Positions 8,932 through 16,754 of a stretch of DNA of 64,000 nucleotides are shown one piece after another. A model generated the notes under the pieces. That model made no database searches, was not told the origin of the DNA, and worked only from the letters and a program-made list of their open reading frames with translations. Source of the stretch: Thermus sediminis. GTDB lineage: Bacteria > Deinococcota > Deinococci > Deinococcales > Thermaceae. Location of the stretch: NCBI RefSeq assembly GCF_003426945.1, contig NZ_QURO01000004.1, positions 1,723,501 through 1,787,500 on the forward strand. The letters run 5' to 3'. Each line of letters begins with the position of its first letter. The stretch's first letter is position 1. Both the position numbers and the translations under genes were made by a program.

Positions 8932-9570
8932 GTGGACCCCTTCGCCCCCATCGCCGAGGCCTACGAGGCCTGGTACGAGACCCCCTTGGGGGCCTATGCG
9001 ATCGCTGAGGAGGAAGGGGCCCTCCTCCGCCTCCTCCCCCCGGGGGAAAGCCTCCTGGAGGTGGGGGCGGGCACGGGGTACTGGCTTAGGCGCCTCCCCT
9101 ACCCGAGGAAGGTGGGCCTCGAGCCCTCGGAGGCCATGCGCCGCCTAGGGGAGGCCCGGGCGCCCGAGGCCCTTTGGTTAGCGGGCCGGGGGGAGGCCCT
9201 GCCCTTTCCCGAGGGGAGCTTTGACCTGGTCCTCCTCTTCACCGTGCTGGAGTTCGTGGAGGACGTGGAGAAGACCCTCGCCGAGGCCAGAAGGGTCCTG
9301 AAGCCAGGAGGGGCCCTCCTCGTGGGGATCCTCGAGGCCCTCTCCCCCTGGGCCGCCCTCTACCGGAGGCTTGGGGAGAGGGGCGCGCTCCCCTGGGCCC
9401 AGGCCCGCTTCCTCTCCCGGGAGGACCTCCTCGCCCTCCTGGGCCCCCCGGAGGCGGAGGCGGGGGCGGTCTATCTGGCCCCGGAGGCCGCCCCGCCCTT
9501 CCCCGAGGCCGAGGCCGCGGGGAGGCGGGCCGGGAACCGCCCCGCCCTATACTTGGGAAGATGGCGGTGA
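8932..9570 (+). CDS. Class I SAM-dependent methyltransferase
   Basis: A 212-residue protein with the Rossmann-type SAM-binding motif LLEVGAGTGYW near 41-51, a Glu ending the next strand (GLEPSEAM), and the motif IV/post-motif FDLVLLFTVLEFVED. It resembles UbiE/small-molecule methyltransferases, and no substrate can be assigned. It starts with GTG 4 nt after the stop of the alpha-glucosidase and overlaps the next gene by 10 nt. The second gene has its own methyltransferase domain, so the two may be paralogues of shared origin: both contain LPFPEGSFDL. Confidence 0.8.
   Translation: MDPFAPIAEAYEAWYETPLGAYAIAEEEGALLRLLPPGESLLEVGAGTGYWLRRLPYPRKVGLEPSEAMRRLGEARAPEALWLAGRGEALPFPEGSFDLVLLFTVLEFVEDVEKTLAEARRVLKPGGALLVGILEALSPWAALYRRLGERGALPWAQARFLSREDLLALLGPPEAEAGAVYLAPEAAPPFPEAEAAGRRAGNRPALYLGRWR
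9548..9553 (+). promoter_or_regulatory. -10-like element before the fused methyltransferase gene
   Basis: TATACT inside the end of the upstream coding region, 7 nt before the ATG at 9561. Confidence 0.35.
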
Positions 9571-10310
9571 AGGCCCTCTTCGCCCTTTACCCCCTCCTCC
9601 AGGGGGATTACAAGGCGGTGGAGAAGGCCCTTCTGGTTCTGGAAGGGAGCGGTCTGGAATACCGGGTCTTTCCCACCCACTCGGAGCTCTCCGGCGAAGA
9701 GGAGGGGGTTTTCCAGGCCCTGAAGGAGGCCTTCCTTGCCGCCTCGGAGGAAGGGGGCCTCGTCATGTGGGCCCTCCTCACCAACGCCTGCGAGGCCAAA
9801 GACCCCTTCCGCAAACCGGACCGCCTCCTGCGCTTTCCCCCATCCCGGATCGCCAAGGAGGCCCTCGAGGGCCTGGAGGCCAGAAGCGCCCTGGACATCG
9901 GTACCGGGACCGGGGTCTTCGCCGAGGCCTTCGCCGAGCTCGGGCTTTTCACCGTGGGGGTGGACCCCCGGGCGGACCGCCTGGAGGTGGCCCGGGCCAA
10001 GGTGAAGGGGGCCCGCTTCGTGGAGGCCAGGGCGGAAAGCCTCCCCTTCCCTGAGGGGAGCTTTGACCTGGCCTTCTTCGGCCTCTCCCTCCACCACCTG
10101 GAGGCGGAAAAGGCCCTGAAGGAGGCCGCCCGGGTGGCCCGGCGGGTGGCCGTCTTGGAGTGGCCCTACAAGGAGGAGGAGGTGGGCCCGCCCCTCGCCA
10201 GGAGGTTTTCCCCGGAAAGCCTCAAGGCCCTCTTCCTGGGGGCCTTGGGAAGCCCGCCCCGCCTCCTCTTGGGGGAGGGCTACGTCCTGGCCCTCTGGGA
10301 CAAAGCCTAG
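9561..10310 (+). CDS. Fusion of a thiamine-binding (YkoF/MTH1187-type) domain and a SAM methyltransferase
   Basis: Residues 1-80 resemble the small MTH1187/YkoF ferredoxin-like family: ALYPL near the start, GLEYRVFPTHSELSGE in the middle and an amphipathic helix ending near LLTNACE. Some members of that family bind thiamine or its pyrimidine. Residues about 95-249 form a class I methyltransferase (ALDIGTGTGVFAE, VGVDPRADRLE, LPFPEGSFDLAFFGLSLHHL). The unit is 249 residues with no frameshift. I know of no defined function for this architecture; a methyltransferase acting on, or sensing, a thiamine-like ligand is only a guess. Confidence 0.75.
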   Translation: MAVKALFALYPLLQGDYKAVEKALLVLEGSGLEYRVFPTHSELSGEEEGVFQALKEAFLAASEEGGLVMWALLTNACEAKDPFRKPDRLLRFPPSRIAKEALEGLEARSALDIGTGTGVFAEAFAELGLFTVGVDPRADRLEVARAKVKGARFVEARAESLPFPEGSFDLAFFGLSLHHLEAEKALKEAARVARRVAVLEWPYKEEEVGPPLARRFSPESLKALFLGALGSPPRLLLGEGYVLALWDKA

Positions 10311-10330
10311 GCCCCCCGGAGGGGGCCCTT

Positions 10331-10417
10331 TGGTGCCGGGGGCGGGACTCGAACCCGCACGCCCTTGCGGGCAGCAGATTTTGAGTCTGCCGCGTCTACC
10401 GATTCCGCCACCCCGGC
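10331..10417 (-). tRNA. tRNA-Leu(CAA)
   Basis: Class II tRNA with encoded CCA. The acceptor stem GCCGGGG/CCCCGGC is perfect, the T arm contains GGTTCGAGTCC, a long variable arm is present, and the anticodon loop CTCAAAA lies between GCAGA and TCTGC, so the anticodon is CAA (codon UUG). The discriminator is A. Its first 22 nt overlap the 3' end of lnt on the same strand. Confidence 0.97.
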
Positions 10418-11727
10418 GGACGCACCCTAAGGATAAGGCCCAGGAGGAAGGAGGTCAACGCCACCCCCAAGGGCCAGTCCCCAAGGCGTACATAAGGGGT
10501 TTCCCCGGTCCTCAGGGCGTAGGGGGCCAGGAGGAAGCCTTCCTTTTGGGGGGGGATGGCGGCCACCACCCGCCCATAGGGGTCAATGCTGGCGGTAATG
10601 CCATCGTTCCCCGCCCGAAGGAGCCAGCGCCCCGTCTCCACCGCCCGCAAGCGGCCTAGGGCGAAGTGCTGCCTTCCCCCGTAGGAGGGGCCGAACCAGG
10701 CGTCGTTGGTGAGGAGGACCAGGGCCTCCGCCCCCGCCCGCACCAGCCCCCGGGCGGCGCTGGGGAAGGCGGACTCGTAGCAGATGAGGGCCCCGTAGGG
10801 CCTCAAGGGCCTTAGCCCTTCCCCCGGGGTGCGGTCCCCCAACTCCCCCAGGCCCATGGCCCGGAAGAAAAAGGCGTAGACCCCCCCCAGGACCTCCCGG
10901 AAGGGGAAGCGCTCCCCGAAGGGCACCAGGCGGGTCTTGTCGTAGTGGGCGAGGACCTTCCCCTCCCGGTATAGGACCGCCCGGTTGGGGCCCGGGAGGT
11001 TGAGCCCGGTGAGGAGGGGGCGGCCCTTTAGGACCTCGTCTATCCCCTCGGGGATCTGCCAGACCGCGGTCTCGGGCCAGACCACCAGGCCCGCCTCGGG
11101 GTGGGCCCTTAGCCCCTCTTCCGTGAGCCGCAGGTAGACCGCCTCGTCCAGCTCCCCCTGGAACTTGCGCAAGGGGTTGATGTTCCCCTGGACCAGGAGG
11201 GCCTGGGCCTCGCCCCTGGCCTCGGGGAGGGGGAGGAGCCAGAGGAGGCCCCAGGGGAGGAGGAGGTACCAGCGCCCCCTGGAGAGCCCCCAGGCGAAGA
11301 GGAGGACCAGGAGGGAGAGGAGGTAGACCCCGCCCAGGGCGGCCAGGACCCGGCCCGGGGCCTCGAGGAGGGCGTAGCCCAGGAAGCCCCAGGGGAAGGC
11401 CAGCTCCCCCTGCTCCGTGAGCCATTCCAGGAGGACCCACCCCCCCACCCGGGAGAGGGGTGTGGGGGTGAGGGCGAAGAGGAGGCCGAAGCTGAGGGCC
11501 TTGAGGAGGACCAGGGGCAGGAAGGGCACCGCCCCCCAGGGGCCGAAGTTCTGGGCAAAGCTCTGGGGGAGCCAGAGGAGGTGGAGGCTCCAAAACCCCA
11601 GGCCCATGAGGAAGCCTGCCCGGAAGCCCCCTCTGAGGAGGGGGACCAGGACCAGGGGGGCCAGGGGGCCAAAGGGGAAGGGGGGAAGGGTGAGGGCCAG
11701 GAGGAGGCCCAGGAGGAGGGGCCGCAC
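10396..11727 (-). CDS. lnt: Apolipoprotein N-acyltransferase
   Basis: Inner-membrane enzyme adding the third acyl chain to lipoproteins. An N-terminal half of several hydrophobic helices (residues about 1-170) is followed by a nitrilase domain with the catalytic triad E219 (VVWPETAVWQ), K264 (HYDKTRLVPFGE) and C316 (ALICYESAFP). I choose GTG 11727, giving 443 residues, because it directly begins the first membrane helix and a TATGGT box lies 6 nt upstream; an ATG at 11775 would precede that box. The TAG stop lies in the D-loop of tRNA-Leu. Confidence 0.9.
   Translation of the reverse strand: MRPLLLGLLLALTLPPFPFGPLAPLVLVPLLRGGFRAGFLMGLGFWSLHLLWLPQSFAQNFGPWGAVPFLPLVLLKALSFGLLFALTPTPLSRVGGWVLLEWLTEQGELAFPWGFLGYALLEAPGRVLAALGGVYLLSLLVLLFAWGLSRGRWYLLLPWGLLWLLPLPEARGEAQALLVQGNINPLRKFQGELDEAVYLRLTEEGLRAHPEAGLVVWPETAVWQIPEGIDEVLKGRPLLTGLNLPGPNRAVLYREGKVLAHYDKTRLVPFGERFPFREVLGGVYAFFFRAMGLGELGDRTPGEGLRPLRPYGALICYESAFPSAARGLVRAGAEALVLLTNDAWFGPSYGGRQHFALGRLRAVETGRWLLRAGNDGITASIDPYGRVVAAIPPQKEGFLLAPYALRTGETPYVRLGDWPLGVALTSFLLGLILRVRPPGWRNR
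10430..10458 (-). promoter_or_regulatory. Promoter of tRNA-Leu inside the lnt coding end
   Basis: On the minus strand TTGACC, a 17-bp spacer and TATCCT, ending 12 nt before the mature tRNA 5' end. Both hexamers are near consensus at ideal spacing, so the tRNA can be transcribed independently of lnt. Confidence 0.65.
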
Positions 11728-11733
11728 CCTTCC

Positions 11734-11739
11734 ACCATA
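11734..11739 (-). promoter_or_regulatory. -10 element of lnt
   Basis: TATGGT on the minus strand, 6 nt before the GTG at 11727; it decides the start choice. The divergent phosphoesterase gene has a weaker GAGAAT 6 nt before its GTG. Confidence 0.4.
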
Positions 11740-11796
11740 CGGGCTTCGCGGGAGGATTTCACCGGGTTTTCGCAAGCGGGGTGGGAGAATAGGGGC

Positions 11797-12501
11797 GTGC
11801 GCCTAGGGGTGATCTCCGACATCCACGCCAACCTCCCCGCCCTGGAGGCGGCCCTCGAGGCCCTTCGCAGGGAGGGGGTGGACGAGGCCCTGGTCCTGGG
11901 GGACCTGGTGGGGTACGGGCCCCACCCCAAGCAGGTGATCCAGAGGGTTTGGAAGGAGGGGCTTCCCGCCATCGCCGGGGCCTGGGACCTCAGGGTGGCC
12001 TACCCCCTCCCCGGCACCCTCCCCGAGGGGGTGGGGAGGGCCACCCTGGCGTGGACCCGGGCCCAGCTTTCTGAGGAGGAACTGGACTACCTCCGCTCCT
12101 TGCGCCTTTCCCACCGCAGGGCCTACGGGGGGAGGCGGCTTGTGGCCTTCCACGGCAAGCCGGGAAGCCCCGAGGAGCAGCCCGACCTCCTGGGCCCCGC
12201 CAAGGATTTTTTGGAGCTTCTTTCCCGTTACGGGGCGGGGATCCTCCTCCTCGGGGGGCGGCACCTGCCCCTGGCCCGAAGGGTGGGGGCGGGGCTTCTC
12301 GCCGACCCGGGGAGCGTGGGCCTAAGCCTCTCCGGGGAGCCCGGGGCCGACGCCCTCATCCTGGACACGGAGTCCCTCGAGGCCCGCTTCCTCAAGGTCC
12401 CCTACGACCTGGGCCCCCTCCTCTTTGACCTAAAGGCCTGGGGGCTTCCCCCCGTTCTGGAGAAGGTCTACCGCACCGGGCGCTTCCCCAAGGAGGGCTA
12501 G
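11797..12501 (+). CDS. Metallophosphoesterase-family protein with substituted metal motifs
   Basis: Calcineurin-like phosphoesterase fold of the YfcE/DIHANLPALEA subgroup, 234 residues from GTG 11797. Motifs I and II are intact (SDIHAN, GDLVGYGPHP) and an AFHGKP histidine is present. The usual GNH[DE] motif reads GAWD and the usual GHTH near the C-terminus reads GGRH, so a bridging-metal Asn, the catalytic His and one metal His appear lost. It may bind nucleotides or metal weakly, or be a non-catalytic homologue. Its end overlaps convergent queG by 72 nt. Confidence 0.75.
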   Translation: MRLGVISDIHANLPALEAALEALRREGVDEALVLGDLVGYGPHPKQVIQRVWKEGLPAIAGAWDLRVAYPLPGTLPEGVGRATLAWTRAQLSEEELDYLRSLRLSHRRAYGGRRLVAFHGKPGSPEEQPDLLGPAKDFLELLSRYGAGILLLGGRHLPLARRVGAGLLADPGSVGLSLSGEPGADALILDTESLEARFLKVPYDLGPLLFDLKAWGLPPVLEKVYRTGRFPKEG

Positions 12502-13551
12502 GGCCTCGGCCCGGATCTGGGGGTCGGGGTCCTTCAGGAAGCCCTCCAGGGGCTTTCCTGCCCGGTGGAGGGCGTGGAGGGCGGTGCGCCGCACCAGGGG
12601 GCTGGGGTCCCAGGCCGCCTCCGCCATGAGGGCCTCCCCCAGGCCCAGGTTGCTTAAGGCGATGAGGGCGTTCCGGGCCATGCGGGCCCGCCCAGGGCGT
12701 AAGAAGGCGGTGCCCGCGTACTTCCTCCTGAAGGCCCGCCCCGAGAGGCGGAAGAAGTCCAGGAGGTCCGGGTGGGCGAGCCCGGGCTCGGGCCGGAAGC
12801 CCCGCCAGGCCTTGCCAAAACGCTCCCAGGGGCAGGCCTCCCCGCAGAGGTCGCACCCCAAGAGCCAAGCCCCCATCCCCCGCCAGAGGCCCGGGGGGAT
12901 GAAGCCCTTCTCCTCAATGGTCAGGTAGCTGATGCAGATTCGGGCGTCCAGGGTGCCATCCCCCAGGAGGGCCCCCGTGGGGCAGGCGGGGAGGCAGCGG
13001 GCGCAGCGGCCGCAGCGGGAGGGGTGGAGGGGAGGGGGCTCCACCTCTAGGGAGGTGAGGAGGACCCCTATAAAGGCGTGGACCCCGAAGCGCTGCGAGA
13101 GGAACATCCCGCTTCTCCCCACCCAGCCCGCCCCGGAGAGGACCGCTAGGGCGCGCTCGGGAAGGGGGCCGTGGTCCACGTAGCCCTTGGCCTCCACCCC
13201 AAGGCCCTTCGCCAGGGCCTCGAGGGCCCTAAGCTCCTCCCCTAGGAGGAGGTGGTAGTCCCGGGTCCAGGCGTAGCGGGCCACGAGGCCCACCCGGAGG
13301 CCCCCTGGGGGCTTCCCCGGGTCCTCGTAGGCGTAGGGGGCGAAGAGGAGGAGGGCGCTCCTCGCCCAGGGAAAGCGCCGCCAGGGGCGGAAGCGCTCCT
13401 CCTTGGCCCTTTCCAGGTAGGCCATTCCCCCGTGCCTTCCCGCCCCCAGCCAGGCCAGGAAGGGGCCCTCGGCCCCGGGGAGGGGGTCCAAGGGGGCCCA
13501 GGCGGTGAGGAGGCCCCTTGCCCTGGCGGCTTCCTCCAGGAGGTCCCTCAT
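12430..13551 (-). CDS. queG: Epoxyqueuosine reductase
   Basis: Cobalamin- and iron-sulfur-dependent enzyme that reduces epoxyqueuosine to queuosine in the wobble position of GUN-decoding tRNAs. Two [4Fe-4S] motifs are visible (CGRCARCLPACP and CDLCGEACPW), preceded by the family motif VDHGPLPERALA and followed by C-terminal HEAT-like helices. The start MRDLLEEAARARG at 13551 has TAAACT 7 nt upstream; the 12-residue longer form runs through that box. Together with ttuAB and tilS-tadA it makes this window rich in tRNA modification genes. Confidence 0.92.
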   Translation of the reverse strand: MRDLLEEAARARGLLTAWAPLDPLPGAEGPFLAWLGAGRHGGMAYLERAKEERFRPWRRFPWARSALLLFAPYAYEDPGKPPGGLRVGLVARYAWTRDYHLLLGEELRALEALAKGLGVEAKGYVDHGPLPERALAVLSGAGWVGRSGMFLSQRFGVHAFIGVLLTSLEVEPPPLHPSRCGRCARCLPACPTGALLGDGTLDARICISYLTIEEKGFIPPGLWRGMGAWLLGCDLCGEACPWERFGKAWRGFRPEPGLAHPDLLDFFRLSGRAFRRKYAGTAFLRPGRARMARNALIALSNLGLGEALMAEAAWDPSPLVRRTALHALHRAGKPLEGFLKDPDPQIRAEALALLGEAPGAVDLLQNGGKPPGL

Positions 13552-13558
13552 TTCCCCT

Positions 13559-13578
13559 AGTTTAGGGGCCGATATAAT
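13559..13578. promoter_or_regulatory. Divergent -10 elements of queG (-) and hom (+)
   Basis: On the plus strand a perfect TATAAT (13573-13578) ends 7 nt before the hom ATG. On the minus strand TAAACT (13559-13564 reversed) ends 7 nt before the queG ATG. The two promoters are only about 10 bp apart and probably interfere; neither mRNA would have a leader. Confidence 0.6.
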
Positions 13579-13585
13579 CCTCCCC

Positions 13586-14584
13586 ATGGAGCCCTTGAAG
13601 ATCGCCCTCCTGGGCGGGGGAACGGTGGGGAGCGCCTTTTACCGCCTGGTCCAGGAGCGCCAGGAGGACCTGGCCGCCCTGGGCTTTGCCCCCAGGTTCC
13701 TGGGGGTCCTGGTGCGGGAGAGGGGCAAGCCCCGGCCCCTCCCCGAGGAGCTCCTCCGCACGGAGCCCTTTGACCTCCTGGAGGCCGATGTGGTGGTGGA
13801 GGCCCTGGGGGGGGTGGAGGTGCCCCTGGGGCTCGTCCTTCCCGCCCTAAAGGCGGGGATTCCCCTCATCACCGCCAACAAGGCCCTCCTGGCCGAGGCC
13901 TGGGAGGGGCTCAGGCCCTTCGCCGAGGAGGGCCTTATCTACCACGAGGCCAGCGTCATGGCGGGCACCCCGGCCCTCTCCTTCCTGGAAACCCTTAGGG
14001 GTAGCGAGCTTGTGGAGCTCCACGGGATCCTGAACGGCACCACCCTCTACATCCTCCAGGAGATGGAGAAGGGCAGGATCTACGGGGAGGCTCTGGCCGA
14101 GGCCCAGCGCCTGGGCTACGCCGAGGCCGACCCCACCCTGGACGTGGCGGGGATAGACGCCGCCCACAAGCTCACCCTCCTCGCCCGTCTCCTCGTAGAC
14201 CCCGGCTTCCCCTTCGCCCAGGTAGAGACCAGGGGCATCCAAGGCCTCACCCCAAAGGCCCTGAAGGAGGCGGGGGCCAGGGGGGAAAGGGTGCGACTTT
14301 TGGCGAGCCTCTACGGGGAGGAGGGGCGCTGGCGGGCCCGGGTGGCCCCGGTGCGCCTTCCCCAGGAGCACCCCCTGGCCCGGGCCCAGGGAAACGCCCT
14401 CTGGGTCCGGAGCGTCCCCCTGGGAGAGGTCTTGGTCGCCGGGCCCGGGGCGGGGGGAGGGGCCACTGCGAGCGGCCTCTTCGCCGACCTCCTCCGCTTC
14501 CTCTCCGGGGCCCCCGGCCACCTGCCCGCCTCCGGCAAGAAGGCCCCGCCCTCGGAAGGCACCCCCTTTCCCGAGGTAGAGTGA
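13586..14584 (+). CDS. hom: Homoserine dehydrogenase
   Basis: NAD(P)-dependent reduction of aspartate semialdehyde to homoserine, the branch point to threonine and methionine. The dinucleotide-binding GGGTVGSAF is at the N-terminus, TANKALLA and the family signature region (GYAEADPTLDVAGIDAAHK) follow. The protein has 332 residues, the usual monofunctional length without an ACT domain. The ATG at 13586 is fixed by the TATAAT box 7 nt upstream; the open frame before it is non-coding. thrC lies downstream, separated by a decayed gene. Confidence 0.93.
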   Translation: MEPLKIALLGGGTVGSAFYRLVQERQEDLAALGFAPRFLGVLVRERGKPRPLPEELLRTEPFDLLEADVVVEALGGVEVPLGLVLPALKAGIPLITANKALLAEAWEGLRPFAEEGLIYHEASVMAGTPALSFLETLRGSELVELHGILNGTTLYILQEMEKGRIYGEALAEAQRLGYAEADPTLDVAGIDAAHKLTLLARLLVDPGFPFAQVETRGIQGLTPKALKEAGARGERVRLLASLYGEEGRWRARVAPVRLPQEHPLARAQGNALWVRSVPLGEVLVAGPGAGGGATASGLFADLLRFLSGAPGHLPASGKKAPPSEGTPFPEVE

Positions 14585-14588
14585 GGCC

Positions 14589-15044
14589 ATGCCCCTGCTG
14601 GGGGTCCGTTAAGGGCCTCCTGGCCCTCTCCCGGCGGAACCCCGGGCCCAAGCTAGAAAGGGTGAAGGCAGGCTTTGCGCGTCTCCCACGGGCGGGGAAG
14701 GGGGACGGGTGAGCGCCGAGGTTCTGGGCCGGTTTTCTCCCCGGATGCCGCCTAAGAAAGGAGCGCTGGCTCGCCCTCATCCCGGGGAAGGCTTCCCTCC
14801 CTTGGCTCCCGGCGTGGTCTTTGAGGTGGGCTCCAGGGGCGATGGCCCGGCGGAGCTTCGGGAGAAGACCAGGTTTTGCCTGAAGAATGGGACGCCCCTG
14901 GTGGTCTTGGTGGACCCCTACGGGCCCTGGGTGAGGCGCACCGCCCCTGAGGTGGGGAGCGCTTTGGAACCTCTGGAAGTCCCCCTGGACCCCGGGCCCC
15001 AAGGCTTCCGCCCCCGGGCTTCCCAGCTCTTCTCCACCCCTTGA
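14589..15044 (+). pseudogene. Decayed Uma2-family (DUF820, PDDEXK-fold) gene
   Basis: Fragments of an Uma2-like protein in different frames: near 14614-14710 a LSRRNPGPKLERV segment typical of the N-terminus, ending at a TGA, then from 14709 a 111-codon frame holding the core GVVFEVGSR ... EKTRFCLKNGTPLVVLVDP. The normal PD and EVLS catalytic region is altered and the C-terminus is missing. At least one frameshift is needed to join the pieces. An intact relative occurs at 35126-35695. This gene-poor 490-bp stretch between hom and thrC holds nothing else except the thrC promoter. Confidence 0.65.
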
Positions 15045-15069
15045 CCCTCAACCTTTTATCCCTGACCAT
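15041..15069 (+). promoter_or_regulatory. Possible thrC promoter
   Basis: TTGACC (15041-15046) with a 17-bp spacer to GACCAT, a weak -10, 6 nt before the thrC ATG. The -35 is good and the -10 poor. Confidence 0.3.
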
Positions 15070-15075
15070 ATCCCC

Positions 15076-16131
15076 ATGCGCCTGTCCCTCATGGAGCGCT
15101 ACCGCGCCTTCCTGCCCGTCTCCGAGGCCACCCCGGTGGTCTCCCTCCTCGAGGGCTCCACCCCCCTCATCCCCCTGAAGGGCCCAGAGGAGGCCAGGAG
15201 GAGGGGGATCCGGCTCTACGCCAAGTACGAGGGCCTGAACCCCACGGGGAGCTTCAAGGACCGGGGGATGACCCTGGCCGTGTCCAAGGCGGTGGAGGCC
15301 GGGGCCAAGGCCGTGGCCTGCGCCAGCACCGGGAATACCGCCGCCTCCGCCGCCGCCTACGCTGCCCGGGCAGGGATACTCTCCATCGTCATTCTGCCTG
15401 CGGGGTACGTGGCCCTGGGCAAGGTGGCCCAGAGCCTGGTGCACGGGGCCAGGATCGTCCAGATTGAGGGGAACTTTGACGAGGCCCTCCGCCTCACGCG
15501 GGAGATCACGGAGCGCTTTCCCGTGGCCCTGGTGAACTCGGTAAACCCCTACCGCCTCGAGGGCCAGAAGACCCTGGCCTTTGAGGTGGTGGACGAGCTG
15601 GGGGACGCCCCCCAGTACCACGCCCTCCCCGTGGGCAACGCTGGGAACATCACCGCCCACTGGATGGGCTACAAGGAGTACTTCGCCCTGGGGAAGGCCA
15701 AAAGCCTCCCCAGGATGCTAGGCTTCCAGGCGGCGGGGGCGGCTCCCCTGGTCCTGGGCCGCCCCGTGGAGAGGCCCGAGACCCTCGCCACCGCCATCCG
15801 CATCGGCAACCCGGCGAGCTGGGAAGGGGCCCTTCGGGCCAAGGAGGAGTCGGGGGGCTTGATTGAGGCCGTGACCGACGGGGAGATCCTGGCGGCCTAC
15901 CGCTACTTGGCCCGGGAGGAGGGGCTTTTCGTGGAGCCCGCTAGCGCCGCCAGTTTGGCGGGGGTGTGGCGGCTTCTCAGGGAGGGCCGCCTGGAGGAAG
16001 GGGCCACCCTGGTCCTTACCCTCACCGGCCACGGCCTCAAGGACCCCGCCACCGCGGAAAGGGTAGCTGAGCTTCCCAAGCCGGTTCCCGCCACCCTCGA
16101 GGCGGTGGCCCGGGCCTCGGGCCTCCTGTGA
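15076..16131 (+). CDS. thrC: Threonine synthase
   Basis: PLP enzyme converting O-phosphohomoserine to threonine. The PLP lysine is K61 in the NPTGSFKDRG motif; the phosphate-binding VGNAGN loop and SVNPYRLEGQK follow. Length is 351 residues, the short class seen in T. thermophilus. There is no Shine-Dalgarno, as with most first genes here. Its place after hom reflects the usual hom-thrC order, interrupted here by a Uma2 remnant. Confidence 0.95.
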   Translation: MRLSLMERYRAFLPVSEATPVVSLLEGSTPLIPLKGPEEARRRGIRLYAKYEGLNPTGSFKDRGMTLAVSKAVEAGAKAVACASTGNTAASAAAYAARAGILSIVILPAGYVALGKVAQSLVHGARIVQIEGNFDEALRLTREITERFPVALVNSVNPYRLEGQKTLAFEVVDELGDAPQYHALPVGNAGNITAHWMGYKEYFALGKAKSLPRMLGFQAAGAAPLVLGRPVERPETLATAIRIGNPASWEGALRAKEESGGLIEAVTDGEILAAYRYLAREEGLFVEPASAASLAGVWRLLREGRLEEGATLVLTLTGHGLKDPATAERVAELPKPVPATLEAVARASGLL

Positions 16132-16137
16132 TAAGCT
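16132..16137 (+). promoter_or_regulatory. -10 element of the small membrane protein genes
   Basis: TAAGCT directly after the thrC stop, 6 nt before the ATG at 16144; the same hexamer and spacing precede ddl. Confidence 0.35.
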
Positions 16138-16143
16138 TGGGCC

Positions 16144-16458
16144 ATGTCTGAGGCCAGAGACGCCCGTAAGAGGCGCAAAGAGCCTTTCCCCGGGGCCTAC
16201 TACCTGGCAGGGGCCATCACCATTGGCCTCATGCTCCTCTTCCTGGCCCTGGGGGCGAGCCTTCCTCCAGGGGTAGCGGGGTTTCTGGTGGCCTTCGTCC
16301 TGGGCCTTACCGTGAGCCCCAGGTACGTGCCCTTCTTCCTCCTTGCCGGGATCTTCTCTGCGGTCATGGGCTTTCTGGGCCGGGAGCCCCAGGTGGCCTG
16401 GGGGGGTGTGGCCCTCGTCCTCTCCCAGCTCCTCCTGCCCCGTCTGGTGAAGGACTGA
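16144..16458 (+). CDS. Small membrane protein, unknown function
   Basis: A 104-residue protein with a basic N-terminus (RKRRKE) followed by about three hydrophobic segments (roughly 20-38, 43-60, 63-80) and a fourth near the end. No motif was recognised. Its TGA shares its last base with the ATG of the next membrane protein (TGATG), so the two are probably co-translated and might act together. Confidence 0.6.
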   Translation: MSEARDARKRRKEPFPGAYYLAGAITIGLMLLFLALGASLPPGVAGFLVAFVLGLTVSPRYVPFFLLAGIFSAVMGFLGREPQVAWGGVALVLSQLLLPRLVKD

Positions 16459-16754
16459 TGGACCCGAACCGCCTCTCCCAGGCCCTCTCCCTCTTGGGCG
16501 TGGCCGCTTACGCTTACTTCCTCTGGTTCCGCCCCAGCCAGGAGGGCATCGCCCTGGCCCTGGGCCTGGCCCTCGGGGGGGCTTCCCTGGCCTATCGGGA
16601 AAGGCCCTTCCCCGTCCCCCTCTTTCTGGGGCTTTTCGCCCTCCTCCTCCTCTTGCAGACCCTGTTCGGCCACCCCCTCTACTATCTCCTGGGGGGGGCT
16701 TTGGGGGCAGGGCTTCCCTACCTGGTTTACCGTTTGCGGAGCCCCGCCAGGTAG
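16458..16754 (+). CDS. Small membrane protein, unknown function
   Basis: A 98-residue protein with three or four hydrophobic segments (about 10-24, 30-45, 52-66, 71-90) and little else. It overlaps the stop of the preceding gene by one base. Its 3' end overlaps by 28 nt the end of a convergent membrane-protein gene. Not recognised. Confidence 0.6.
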   Translation: MDPNRLSQALSLLGVAAYAYFLWFRPSQEGIALALGLALGGASLAYRERPFPVPLFLGLFALLLLLQTLFGHPLYYLLGGALGAGLPYLVYRLRSPAR

